A stretch of 64,000 bases of DNA from Limnoperna fortunei (Eukaryota; Mollusca; Bivalvia; Mytilida; Modiolidae): positions 85,201,756 through 85,265,755 of the forward strand of contig OX104112.1 of NCBI GenBank assembly GCA_944474755.1, given 5' to 3'. Both the position numbers and the translations under genes were made by a program. Position 1 is the first letter of the stretch. Each line of letters starts with the position of its first letter. This document shows positions 11,019-26,000 of this stretch, piece by piece. The notes below the pieces were generated by a model that was not told the origin of the DNA, ran no database searches, and worked only from the letters and a program-made list of their open reading frames with translations.

Positions 11019-14000
11019 GTAAGCTAACCTTTTATCGTGTTAAATCATCTATTGGGAATAGTTGTATAAGAAAAAATTGTAAAACTAATTAAAAGCATAT
11101 ACTAACATGCGATTTTTAAGTCATTTTCTGGTCAACAAACTTAGTCTGAAAGATGACAAACAACAAGAAGGGTTTGGCGTTCATACAAATATTAATATAC
11201 TATCAACGGCATTATTGACCTAGTGATTGGGCATTAAACACATGAACATGGTCACTGAAGGCTTTTTATAATCTTTTTGCAACTTAACAGTGAATTAAAA
11301 ACAATATTTAAATATTTAAATTTCGAGAATAGACAAAAATGTGAAAGTCTGTACTTTGAAAATGTGTTTTATTCTTTATTTTAAATACAAATGTTTGTTG
11401 TTATGGTTGCAATGTATGTTCAAATATTTGTGTTGTATATATCTGTATGCGAATTTAGCATTTTGTGTTAAGTTGGTCGTTCAGATACAAGACAATCTTT
11501 TATTGAAAATTTCCATAGACTAAAGTTGAACAGGGATTAATCATTGTCCAATGTTAATGAAGATTTTAGCTAGGTGTCAATGATACACAAACATAAACTG
11601 TTTATTATATATTAATCAATAACACGCGGATAAACATTTTTATACTTCATCTAGTATTTTGTTATTTAGTTTTCAGCTAAATTTAGTTTTTGAACAGTTG
11701 AACAAAAAAACTGCCAATTCTAGTCAATGCAAGTTTAAGTCTTGCACACTTTTCACTTCGCAAGTTCGAACTCACAACACCACTGTGTTGATACAGCGAT
11801 GACCAATAGTACATAGGACTACCTATAGGCCACTCGGACCCTGTCTTACCTATAGACCACTTGGACACTGCCGCACTATAGCCACTCGGACACTGCCTCA
11901 CCTATAGACTACTCGGACACTGCCTCACTTATAGACCACTGGGACAGTGACTCACCTAAAGACTACTCGGACAGTGCCTCACCTATAGACCACTCCGACG
12001 CTGCCTCACCTATAGACCACTCGGACACTGTCTCACCTATAGACCACTTGAACACGGTCTCACCTATAAACTACTCGGAAACTGCCTTATCTATAGACCA
12101 CTCGGACTGTGCCTCACCCATAGACCACTCCGACACTGCCTCACCTATAGACCACTCGGACACTGTCTCACCTATAGACCACTTGAACACGGCCTCACCT
12201 ATAGACTACTCGGACACGGCCTCATCTATAAACCGCTCGGACAGTGCCTCACCTTGTAGACAACTTGGACACTGCCTCACCTAAAGACCATTTGGACAGT
12301 GCCTCACTTATAGCTATATAGACTACTCGGACGATGCCTCACCTATAGACCACTCGGACAGTTCCTCACTTTTAGACTACTTGGACACTGACTTACCTAT
12401 ATACCACTCGGGCACTGCCTCACCTATACAGCACTCGGACAGTGCCTCATCTATAGACCAATCGGTCACTGCCTCACCTATAGACCACTCGGACACTTCC
12501 TCATCTATAGGCCACTTGAACCCTGTCTCACTTATAGATCACTAGGACATGCCTCGCCTATACAAAACTCGGACATTTACTCACCTATAGACTACTCGGA
12601 CACTGCCTCACCTATAGACCACTCGGACACTGCCTCACCTAAAGACCATTCGGACAGTGCCTCACCTATACACTACTCGGACGATGCCTCACCTATAGAC
12701 CACTCGAACAGCTCCTCACTTTTAGACTACTCGGACACTGCCTCACCTTTTGACTACTCGGACACTGCCTCACCTATAGACCTTTCGAACACTTCCTCAT
12801 CTATAGGCCACTCGAACCCTGCCTATAGATCACTCAGACATGCCTCACCTATAGAAAACTCGGACATTACCTCACCTATAGACTACTCGGACACTACCTC
12901 ACCTATAGGCCAATCGTATACACTCAAAGAGTATAGGACTCACGGGGGGTAATTTGGTATATATAGGGTAATACGGATATGCGGCCCGAATGGGTAAATT
13001 TTTTACCTCTCCAAAATATATGAAAGGGTAGCTTTTTTCATTGAAAAATATACTTCCTTGGGTGTAGTTGTAAATTACCTAAATATATCCATGCCTCAAT
13101 TCTCATAAGCCTATGTAAACAACAGTTATTTTGCAAACAAAGTGTTCCATTAACATCATTTTGGTAGTGAATGGACTATTTTGTCAATGGGGATGAGCAG
13201 TAATAAACTATATGAATAGGTCTGATTTAATAATTCAATATATGATTGGGTCCCGTTTTAAACATCCGAAAATATATGAACAGGATGGGTTTTGCAATCT
13301 CCGTCCGCAGACCTGTACCTAAAAGTATCCTTAGTTACCCCCTCCCCCCGTGATAGGATAGGACTTAACTTCGAACAGCGACGAATATTGTCTTTGCTAT
13401 GCGTCCAGCTTGATGTAATATTCAAACGTATAATTTTATTTTTCAATTTGAAGATAACACTCTTCGGTCATGTTGGAGGACAACAACCTTTAGTTTAAAA
13501 CAAAATTGAATATACCTTCTGTATAAAGTAAACAATGAATAATACATAGATTTATTAGTCATAACAGTATCCAATTTGTCAAGGACTGTGGTAACTCCCG
13601 TTGTCAATATTTATGTACCCGAATGAACATTTACTACTTATTGTTTTGTACAACATTTTGTTTGCAAACTCGTTCTAAATAACTACATGCTATAAAAACA
13701 ACCAAACAAATAGCTCATTAAAACTTCAGTCTCTATGTGCCACTTAAGAATTTTATCTCGATCGGATCATGATCTTTAGAGATATATATTTACCAATCCT
13801 CTTCGATCCGCTGGTTGCAAAATAAAACGCCCTTCATTTTTATACTAAAATGTCATTTAAAGTTTACATTCCTCATTTAAGATATCCGGTATCCCAAATT
13901 CCTGGTATCTGTTCTAACATCTTGATCGTGATGCGATACTGTGGCGTGGTCGTTCGCTACAATATATGCATAAAACTTATATTGAATGGGGAGCTTTGAT

Positions 14001-17000
14001 AAAGAAATACGTCGTGTTTGTCGCTAAGCTTGAGTCAACGGCTATCTAAACATTTTCCAATTGATTAGTCATTTTAATCAACCTGGGGGCTCCTGATGTC
14101 ATTATTGTTAGCAAATATATCGTCAGTAACTGTTTATAAAATCAGTGTAAACTTGTTATTTACTTTTATTTACATTTTTTGAACATTATTAGAATTCTTG
14201 CAACTTAGCAAATTGATTTTTATAAGGAAAACGTGTAACAAAAACTCCACAATTTATTATAAATATATTAAATGAACCAGTTAAAACAATTGCTTAATGA
14301 TAAAGTTCAAATCTCAACATGGACTAATATTCATTTTATTATTCCCAAATATATAGTTACGTCTTCATTGAATTTCCAACGAAATTACATTTCGAAACTT
14401 GTTGTGTTTATTGGTAATCGTTTTATCTTATTACCTTATTAGTATGCGGCCGACAAGTCTGACCATTCTGAGAAATAGTAAACCAACAGTTATGACAACA
14501 TTGAACATTATGACATAGCGGGTTCATGTGTATAACACAACAAACTGCGTTGTAAGAATATTGTGAATAATAAATAGTTAACGAGTCAATTGTCGTCCAT
14601 AATAAGGTCTTTCTTAATGTCGTAACTTTAATTAACTAGAAAAGAAACTTGAACCGTGTAGACCCTCACCGATCCTATAAAGTTTATAGATATATTTTCC
14701 ATTGACGAATAAATTTATTGAATGAACAGTATTTGTTATCAATATATGTACGCTCGACTGGGCGGATACTGTTTAAACTTGTTAGTTCGTCTTTAACATT
14801 TAAATGACCGAAAATATTTCTAAACAGGAACATTAAATATGCAAATCTTGTATGCATAAAACTTTAATATAAATTATAATCGATTTCCGGCAGCATTTGG
14901 CTCGGTTCTGTGAAAAATTTATTCTAACAAACTTGGAATTTATATTCATGAAAATATTAGAACAAATTCAGGTTAAAGAACCAAGTACGGTAAGTTTTTA
15001 ATTAAAGGTATTAACTTGTTCAATAGACAGAAATGATTAATAGATCAGAAACCTTGAAATCTATTCTATCACAGTTATTCACGCTAATGTATTTCTTACA
15101 AAATCAAAATTTTGATATTATTTAAAATCTCTTTCAATAAATTTCAAATGAGAAAACATAAATAAACCTAAAATACAGTGGATTCTATCGTCATATTCCA
15201 TTTAAGTGATAAGTATTTGCTGCTTAAAACCGTATGATTTTCTGTCTGACATATTCGGTTATTTTTTTTTAAGTATACTCATCTAAACCAGTCTATATTC
15301 TGTTTGGGTACAATTATCGTATGTTTCATCGTGTTTCTTTTCGTTTTCTTTCGCATGACCACATGAGTTATGCTTGTTTGAAATATAAATTTTTAGCTAT
15401 AACATAAGGTTAGGCAGATATCTATATTATAATTTCTGAAATCGTGTCGTAGCCATCACTGATGTGTTCTAAACAAGACATCGTATAATAATAGTACAAC
15501 ATAACTAAAGGAAATTGTTAAACCACACACATCTATTTGTTCGATTTTGTATCGTAACAAATAATTTTCAATTGCCTGGCACTTCGTTTTAATTATACAT
15601 TATCAAACTAATTTTACGTATTAAATTGTTTTTCCATTCTATTTTACCACCAAATTGCCTACAATGGTAGTTCTGTTCCGTAATTGATTTACTTTATGCA
15701 TTCACATTTCAGTAATAGCGTTAAAGCGGATATTACAGTTTTAGAAAGTTTTAGCTTAATGTGATCAACGTTAAAATGTCGTCTATAAATGCAATATACA
15801 TTTCACACGATCAATGATCGCCTACAGGTCATCATATTCTATTGACAATGGTAGATTTATTCACATCATGTCAGGTGTCATAATAATAGATTTTTAATTC
15901 AATCATCGTACTGATACTTTAAGTCTGTTCAAGCCAATTATCTACATATATACGAATGTGATCCTAATTAACCCCTTTGAGTCTATGCCAATGTATTTTT
16001 TACACCTGTTTTATAATATAATATTAGCTTTATCCACTTTTCAAATTAGACACATAAAACATTTCTGATGTTTTTGTATATAAAACGGGATTATGACTAC
16101 GTCCAATCTTTACCCCGTGGTCTGTGACCGACTTGTTGGTCTTCGGAAAACTAAGCATATCTATCATACAACTACGCCTTGAATAATCCCGTCATATGAA
16201 GCTTTAAACTTTGCATACATTTGTAACGTCATGAAACTTTACAATTGTGAATATTAATCAATTTAACGTTACGAACACACGTTGCAGTTATATTTAAGAT
16301 AATTGATCACAAAACTAAAAGTCGCCATCTTTGCCACACTAACTAATCAACTCAAATTAAAAGAAATTAACGAATTACATCTATAACAAAGGGGTGTCGC
16401 TTTTTTTAATTGGCATTTTATTTCACTTTTCTTTGTGACCCCCACCCCCTGGGATAACCTCCGATCTATTACTAGAATCAATTCTGAAATTTGTTGAACG
16501 AATTTTGACCTTTGACAAAGGACATATATGAATAGGAAGGTAATTATATTCAATCAACCATTTCAATAAGCTGTTTGTTTAAGCCAGATCGAAAATAACA
16601 GATTTCGTTCCATATAAATAAATGCACTTTAGGAATGATTAACGAAGTTTAATTTTCCTATTGAGTTTCAACTATTTACAAAGCTTAAACGTTTCATAAT
16701 ACAATCTTTTGATATTCTGCATTAAATTTATAACAGTACTCGATTGATTAATACAAAGGTTTGCTAAACACTCACAACAGTAAATACGTTAAATTTCTAT
16801 CTGTGAAAGCAGTCCCCTGTCACCAATAAAATATGATATAGATGGTAGGTGTAATGTTCGACAATCAGAAATATGGCTGAAGCAAGGTAAGGTTTCAATG
16901 TTACTTTAAATTTATAATTAATTCTCTCAAAGACTGGTAAAAATATTATCACCCTGTTTTAGAATAGCACGGAATGAATTATTCGCTGTTGCCGTCGACG

Positions 17001-20000
17001 GTCGGGGGTTGTCCGGCTTCAAACCCCAAATAAAAAGGGCACGCAATCTGAAAAATTGCTTAAAATGGGGGACAAACGATAATTATTCGCAATCGTCCAA
17101 GAAATATACATTTGATGAAAATTGTAGAGAATTATAAAATCGTTGAAAGCAATACTGTATTTGAAGACAATGTACGTATAAATCACCCGCTGTGTTTTGC
17201 AATATGAATATATAACTTAATTTCGCTAAATTTCTGAAAACTAAGATATCTTGTATTTTGCCAAGTCAGGAGGTCTTGCAAATAAACCAAGACTTTTATC
17301 AGACTATATTCTCCATTCGTTGCCAGATGATATTAATTAGACTAATTACTACTTGTTTCATTCTATTTTGAAAAGTTCTTAGAAGATCCGTACACACTAG
17401 GGAAAATACTTATAAAGAACAATATTTTACGGAACCCTGAACTCAAATATAAGATATTTTCAGACTAATAACAAATCGTGTGTGTAAGCAATTTTTATCA
17501 TGTGGTAGTTCTACAATATATATTTACAAGGAAAAAAAGGAATGGATGTCGAAGTGACACAAATAGAACACGCATTCTATTACCGACATTTGCGAGACCT
17601 ATTAAAGCACAGATACTAGTATATTATTTTTTACCATTTCATGTGTCTTTCCGACTATGTCTATTAATGTCTATATAAAGGCAGAAACAAATGTCTAAAT
17701 TACACTGACTGTTGCTTCAAGTGACAACTCAATCCAGGATGCTATTTAATCAACACAGGGTGATCACAACCCAGGATGCTATCCAATTCACTTGGTATGA
17801 CAACTTAACCTGCTTTGCTATCAAATCACCAGGTGTTGACAACATAACGCCCTATGCTATCCAATCATCAGGGGCTGCAACCTATCTCAGGATGCTGACC
17901 TTTCACCAAGGGGTGACAACATAACCCCGTATGCTATCCAATCATCATGGGCTGACAACCTAACGCAGGATGCTATCCAATCATATGGTGGTGAAAACTT
18001 AACACCGTATGCTATCTTATCACCAGGGGGTGACAACTGAACACCGTATGCTATCCAATCACCAGGGGTAACAACCTAACCCAAGATGCTATCAAATCAC
18101 CGGGGGAGGGGGGTGACAACTTTACATCGTATGCTATCCAGTCACCAGTGGTGACAACCTAAACCAGGATACTATCAAATCACCAGGCAATCGGAACATC
18201 TCTCGGCCATTTCCGTCAAGGGTCGGGAAAGTGACCTCGGATGTAAGTGATCTCCATTTTGAACTATTTTCAGTGATTTCAAAGAATTTGTTACGTCACA
18301 AGTTCGTTTGTGACGTTTCAGTTCATTCATTGATTGGCTTGTCATTGACGTCTAGTTGATTGTTACGAATGACGTCAGAATGTAAACAAATACTTATCCA
18401 TTTAAACGTTGATTGAGAAGGAATTTTTTGGCAGTGTTAGCGAATTTAAGTTTACAAAATACAACCTTCTATCCGATTTTTAGTTCTTCTTCGATAAAGA
18501 TCTGTTTAGTTGAATAATTCAAGGATAATCTATTTCATCGCACTAAAATAATGTTGTTGTGTAAACAGGCTAACCGTATCACATTTGGACCGATTGTTTG
18601 GTCTATATCCATACACTTACCTCCGAGATTACTTTACGACCATAGGCGGAAATAACCGAGGTGATCCTATTGATCAGCAGGTAGTGAAAACTTGACCCGG
18701 GATGCTATCCAATCACCAGGAGTTACAATCTAATCCAGGATGCTATCCAATCACAAAGGGATGGCAACTTAACGCGAGATACTTCAAAATTATCATGGGT
18801 GAAAACCTTACTCGGGATGTTATCTACTCACATGGAAATGACCACTTAACACGGGGTGCTATCTAATCACTTGGGGATGACAACTTTTTATTAACAGTGC
18901 AAATTCATAAATGTTTATTCCTATTTATAAAATATGACGTGTAAATTTGCAGTTCAAAATAATACCCACTGATAACAGATAGGTTAATTATGTATCATTT
19001 ATGAGTGTCGTGAAAGGACGCAGTTTTTGTGGACATTTAATATGGAATCCCAATCTATAAACTAATTTAATATTTAAAAAAATATTTAAATAACACTCGC
19101 CATTATATTGTCGTATTTTGCCTATTAAATACTGAAAATGTTTTTTTTAATACTCTTAGTCATCTAATTCTGATTACACGAGTTTCCTCTGATTTATTAA
19201 CTAAGTACATATGTATATGATTTACCTAGAATGTATTAAATCAACGTAGGTGTAATAAAGACGGATCAAAGTCAAAGACTCATTGGTACCTATGTTTATT
19301 TATGACAAAATTTATTTACATAGAGATAAGGTAAATCACCCGGTAACTCACTTGTTTTATATTGACACTAACGTTGATAGGTATCTGGGTTAAAATTAAT
19401 GTGATGCAAATCTATTAAAATGTCATTAAAAGTTTAAAGACTTACTGTTTACAAAATTTTAAACTCAGGTAAAGCTCTGGGGAATGTCATTAGCGCTGTG
19501 ATTTGATCACTAGAATGTTTTGTAAGCAAAATAAAGAAATGGGTTGATCGCCTGGACGATTGCTTTGCGTCCAGCGACCTGTTAATTCAGATATATTCAT
19601 GACGCGAATACGTTAACAACCATTTAATGACGTCCTTATAACGTCTATCGATATCTTACCCGATATATCCCCGCTTCGCACACGAGCAACGCGACGCAAT
19701 CTATTTAAAATTAAATCTTTCACTTGCTCCACATTTTTGTTATTGGTTGTTGCGTTGTACCATAGCAAAAAGGGGGGAGCAAGTGAAAGATTTAATTTTA
19801 ATTAGATTGAAGGCGACGTAACGTCACAAGAGGTTTTACGACGTCAAATACGAAATATCGAGGGCACTTTATGGTAAAATATTCGATAGATGTTTTGTTA
19901 AAGTGTATTTTATCCACCGTACATTGCAAACTTGAAGGATTTCTTTACCACGTATTTTTTACCATGAAAATGGCGACTAGAAAATCACTTATACGGCTCG

Positions 20001-23000
20001 CTTGAATAAAAAAACACGGGATTTTGACAAATAAGAATTGTAGATTTATATTCATATTATATATTAATTTTTATGAAAATAAAGGCCCAGCCCATGTGTA
20101 AAGGTACAACATCATACCCCTCATGAATAGTTTCTTGAATAAAATCAACGGGAAAAAGGGGTGGGATGAGACATAGGGAACAAAAAGTATGAACTTGAAG
20201 TATTGGGTAAGGGCGGAGAATTTAGCCTTTTGAGCATAAATCTACAAAAGGGATCTTTATCGTGCAATGAGCATGAGCATAGCACTCTCAAAAAACGTTA
20301 CCCACTATCATCCGCAGCCAGGCTTTCCGTATCATGACCTGACAACCCCTAACGAGAGGGTTGCCTTTATCCGCCAACCAGGGACGGCTGCTTTGGGCTG
20401 CTCTGTGGGTCGAGCACTGGGAATCCTCCCAGTATGTCCCAGTAACGAAAGGAGGTCATAACCTACACTATTTATAAACTTTATCGAAAGAATTAAAGCT
20501 TAACACTTTTTAAATGGAATTAAACATGTTGATTAAAATATTATTGGTTGTAATTTTAAATTTTGTAATATAATAATTTAAGTTTAGCGAACGTAAGTGT
20601 TTCATTTACTGTTTAGCTAGATTCGGGTCTTAAATCGAATTATCTTAAAAGCAATAAAATCATAGTAATGAAAAATATGGCCAGCTATTCCCGGAAATAT
20701 CTGCATAGAAATATCTATCACAGACGAGATTATCTACTCCTTTAAAAGTTATATTCATTTCATATGTTCATAAGAATTAATGATGTTTACCACAAAAATT
20801 GGGAAAGGAATTTGCATCTTGAATTTTTCTTGTCGTGTGTGTTCTTCAAAGCACATTTGAATTAATTTCTGAGCCGTTTTGTTTCTTGTTGAGTCAATTT
20901 CAATGTTTATTGATTTTTGCGTTCAAGTCTTTCAATGATTTATCTTGAAAACGTACCGAAAAAATGCATGCATATTTTGAAGCATTATTTTGTTTTCTTT
21001 TTTGCCTGTTTTTTAATTAGAGAAAAAACTAAAAATTACCATCAATCAGGCGACACGGTATGACTGTTTGAAAGTACTAGAGTTGTTACACTCACAAAAC
21101 AGCTTCCTTGGCGTATTTACATTAAAAACTTTAGTTAAGTTAAAATATTGAAACCGCACAACAAGATAAAAACCCAAACTATTGAAAATTCAATTCACAA
21201 TCTATTAGTTTGATAAATTTTAGAAAAGAGTTTACATAAATTTTACGTTTATGGGCTATATCCAAAATTAAATTGTTGTAAAGTCGATGTAATGTCGGTG
21301 TCTATTTTTATTTTTATGCTGGTTGTGACGCGGGTAAAATAACAGAAGACATACACCAGAAAGTAGACTTAAGGATGTCACGCGGGTCAAATGTGCCACA
21401 AAACTAAGATGTTACCATTTGAAATACATTCTATATGATGAAATAATTTCTACGATGTCACCCGGATCAAATGCAACCCAACTGTATGAACGATAAAAAA
21501 ATAAACATAACAATAGATCACGTCCGGATCAAATGAACGGTAAGACAACTACTGGGAATTATACAATATCAGAATAAATATTGATTTCCACGAAGAGAAC
21601 AATTATTAACAACGCGCCAAAAATGATCTTAGTAATGTTGACCGTAGCGACCCTTTAAGCCTATTTAATAAACAGTCTATTAAATGCTGTAGGTTTTACA
21701 AATATGGGCAGGCTCAAATGAGTCAAGTAAATATGTTTATGGATTTAGCATGGGATTTTAATCAGACAAAGGTTTTCGTTTGTTTATTTTCACGTCCCTC
21801 TATAAATGGTATACATGTATAATCAACAATGACATATATAGCTAATTAAATCTCAATGGAATAGCAAACTTAAAAGGTATGTTCTTTTTTAAGGAAACTT
21901 CGGTATAGATTTTAGCCTTATACAGCAATAATCAACCTTGTAATATAACAATTAATTTCTTATAATTAATTCAATTTTAACAGTTGGTTTTTATAAGTTT
22001 TGTCGCTTACAATATTTACGTAAACATTTCGCCAGTCTACCATTACTCGCTGAAGAATTTCTGAAAGGGTTAATCCGTAGATTAATACCGATGCCAAACG
22101 GTCATAAAACCCCTTTTAATTTTCTGTATTCTTCTTTTATATCATTCAAATCAAATGATTCTTGTTCGAAATGGACGCATTATGAATTATATGTTGACTA
22201 ACTTTGGAATACTAATTGGTAGCATTCAGACATTAAACCTAATCGCTGCCCTGTAATGGCTGCTGACTTAAGTACAATAATGGTCAAAACATTTATCAAA
22301 GGAATGTTTAATGGTATAAATTATTGAAATTACATTGTTTTACACTTAAAGAGCGGCGTGGACAATTTAACGTTGAGTGATAGCAATTTCTTCGATTTTT
22401 GGTTTGTGTAATAATGGAGATATTGGCTTGATTTAACACCAAACATTTTAATTCCATTAACTGCTAAAGTAAATATTAAATCTGGGAACTAACTTTTATT
22501 AAAAACCAGAAAATGGATTTAATTCGATATATATCAAACGTCTCGTCGTTACCGCTTAAAAATAATTATCTTGTTTGCTTTTTGTTTCAATCTACATCTA
22601 CAAGTAGGCTTAAATTGTTTAAATAACAAAGACGTCAAAACGTCGTCTGCAACAAAATGAAAAACAGTGGCGGACGCATAACACGCGTCTTTGGAAAATT
22701 GATTCGCGACTGAAAGATGTAATTGTATTCCTGAAAATCGGAGCATTTTACTATAAACACTTCGAATTAAACTAAGAGTAGGCCTGTTGTAGCCACAACA
22801 TTACCCCATAATTTTCCAGTAACATTGCCATTTTTTCCTGCTTTTCCAAATTTATTTATTGTTTCGGTAACTTGTTCTTGTCCCGAGTTTAGCTGACGTC
22901 AAACAAACAATCCATTAATCAATCAATTAAACATCTGAGGCAATGCTGCACAAGGATCTACAGACTGTATTGTTGCTATTCATCATGAAATTAGACAGTA

Positions 23001-26000
23001 TTTCATGTTTTAAACAGTATTAACAAGTTTGTATGTTCTTTATACAACTTTCTGTAATGTTATTTTATCAAACAGCGACATGTGTTTGTTATAAACTTGA
23101 ATACTTGGTGTCATGTTTCATTGTTTTTATTAATTTATTGTCGCTTGTTTTCATAATTATTTCGATTCTAATATGAAAATTAGAATTTAGAATGTGTTCC
23201 CTATATATAAAGATTTTCCCATTATTGAAAAGGTTTTCTTTCAAAGTCGTAAAAACCGTCTAAAATTTGTTGCATAATAAAAAAAATATGCATAGCAGAA
23301 ATTAATAATAATTACCAATGTTATTTAACCAATCAGAACGACAAAAAGTTATACGTTTCGTCACATGACATCTTGTGCACAAGAATGTTTGCCAAGGTAA
23401 CGAACAGAAAGCTTAAAATGTTAGTCGACATATCGAAGTAGATATTATTGAGTATAACCGATATTATGATCATGGTAGGAGCTTTGTAATTAAAAAATGA
23501 CAACAAACACTGCCGTTTTGACTTGTTATGAAAATAATGTTATAAAAAGTCGGCGTGACGATCTTTTATTGCATATTTAAATATGGTATTGTTTCTAAAG
23601 AGCATGAAGCTTAAGATCGTCATTAAGATTTTAGCAACTGAATGATATTTAACAGAGCCGTTTCATAAAGAGAACTTAAAGAATTGGAAAAGCGTGAGTT
23701 TTCATTACTGATGTTCTCTTGTGTATCAAGTATGGGAAAGTAGATGATATTCAACCCTTATGTTTATAAAATTTTCTCTAAAACAAGTTTGAGATGAAAT
23801 TTCTGAATATATTTATAGAAAATATCTTGATAAGTAGACAAATGAAGGAAGGCCATAAAGGCGCTTAAAAATCATTGATCAAAACCAACCAGCCTTGCGA
23901 AAAAATAAAAAATCCCCTCGTTTAACAACATGACAATTTTTAGATACGTTTTCATTCAGTTAAAAAAAATCCAATATGCTTATTAACGAGACTTGTCATA
24001 TAACTATTTACAAGGCAGTAGCTCAGATTTCACAAGTCGGTCGAAATTTTATTACCTTTTATATTATTCTAACTGAAATTGAATTGCACTAAATATCTTT
24101 AACATAAAATAATTTAATATTATTGTATTAAAAAAAATCTACATTAAAGCACAGATTTGACCAAAATAGACCCTTGAGATGACGAACATGTAACTCGAAT
24201 TACTGCAGATGTCAATCAACCGAATTATATAGCCTTCGGACCCATCATTGTCGTAATAACCGGATTTTAACATTCGGGCATTGTATTTACTTAAAGCTAG
24301 TTCATTACCATTAGATTTGTGAAATATACTGTATAAGTGTTTTGTTTAAGTCGATTTTTTAAACAAAAGGAATTGATTTTCACTGTTTAAAAACTGGACT
24401 ACTTAGACTAAAGTTTCATGTTTGAAATATGAACCAAAATCAATTGTTTCAAAACGTTGTTTCAACAAAATGTCATGATATATTGTTTCCGCATGTTAAT
24501 TTTCCTGCAAGAAATATCTCCCCTGCAGCTATCACAGTAGTTGTGTTTGTTTTGTAAGCAATGCTTTTTGTTTTGAGATCACACACTTACTAAGGTTCTA
24601 TACAAGTAAGTAAGTAATTTAATTTTAAGTTTTATACTTCATGAGGGTTTTACTAAAATATAATACTACGAAGATGATATATAATTAATTCGGAAATGTT
24701 TAGTACATAATATTCACTACGTTTGTACTAATATGTAAGGTCTGTACAGATGTTGGTTGTGCTAAAAGTTAAGGGACCGAACTGTGTACATACAGATTGT
24801 TCGTGCTAATGGTTAAGAAGGGAAGTGTTTATATTTGACTGTACTAATGGTTGAGGGCAAGTGTTACTTACGACTGTACAGATGTTGGTCGCACTTATGA
24901 TTAAAGGAGGGAAGTCTTTTTATCGAACTGTTCAGATATTGTTAGTCGCACAAATGGTTTAAGGCGGGAAGTGTTACATACGACTGTACATACGTTGGTT
25001 GTAAAGATGGTTACAGAAGGGAAGTGTTTGTATTTGATTTGACTTTATAAATAATGTTGGTTAGTACAAATGGTTAAGGGAGAGGAGTGATTTATTTACA
25101 ACCTAACAGATAATGTTGTCGTATAAGAAAGTGTTTATTTTACATCAATATAGTACTTAAATGTTTACATGGAAAGAAGTCGGCATTATACTACACGGAA
25201 TTATCCTCGACACAAATGAGGAGGGCATTTTGTATATGACGAGACATGTTACACATATTTAGATATGTTGGTTGTTATGATGGTAATGAAGGGGATTTTT
25301 GTAAACATTATAAATTGAGAAGAGGAAATTGTGTATACTACTTATACGACGATAATGTCAGATGTTATGATGGTATTGAGGCTATAAAAAATAAACGCCT
25401 ATTGAGATATTTCTTATTATATTACATTTAACACAAATGCTTTTTTCCTTTAAGTTGTTGTTTTAATACTTGAAGATGAATGCTCATATTCTTGATATAG
25501 TCCTGCAAATTCACTTTAAAGATCTACTTTATGTAAACATTAAGCTTTATTGTAATGTAGTTGTCACTACTTACGTAATATCTTGTATCAATCAATTAAA
25601 CCCGGTGCAACGTAAATAATGAATTCGTCGACGTGTTGTTGCCTTTGTTAAGCTTTTCAATAACCGCGCTTTGTAAATATTTGCTTTTTTTGTAAATCGT
25701 AGTTTTCTTAAGATATTTCTATAAGATAAAGTGCTTTCAAGTATTTTTTAGTTGCTTAAGGAGTTTTTTTTAATTCATACACACTTTAATAATCGACTGC
25801 AATAATTGGAACATTGGAACAGTTGTATTAGAACTATGAGCTATCCGACCATATACTCTTTATAACAATAGCTTTTGTATATGTTGTTCTTCATAAACCT
25901 ACGAGTGCATGGTGTATATGACACAAGTGAGCAATGTTTCAGCAAAAAAAAAACTTTTAATTTGTTTCCCGATTCGGGGACTTTATCACGACAACACCTG

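Noticed and set aside
12048..12284. 78-residue frame with nine-residue repeats as a possible repetitive protein
   Set aside because: Frame breaks elsewhere in the array, and there is no start context or splice sites.
20267..20461. 64-residue plus-strand frame
   Set aside because: Coincides with a dispersed repeat shared with 50007-50132, where the frame is not kept.
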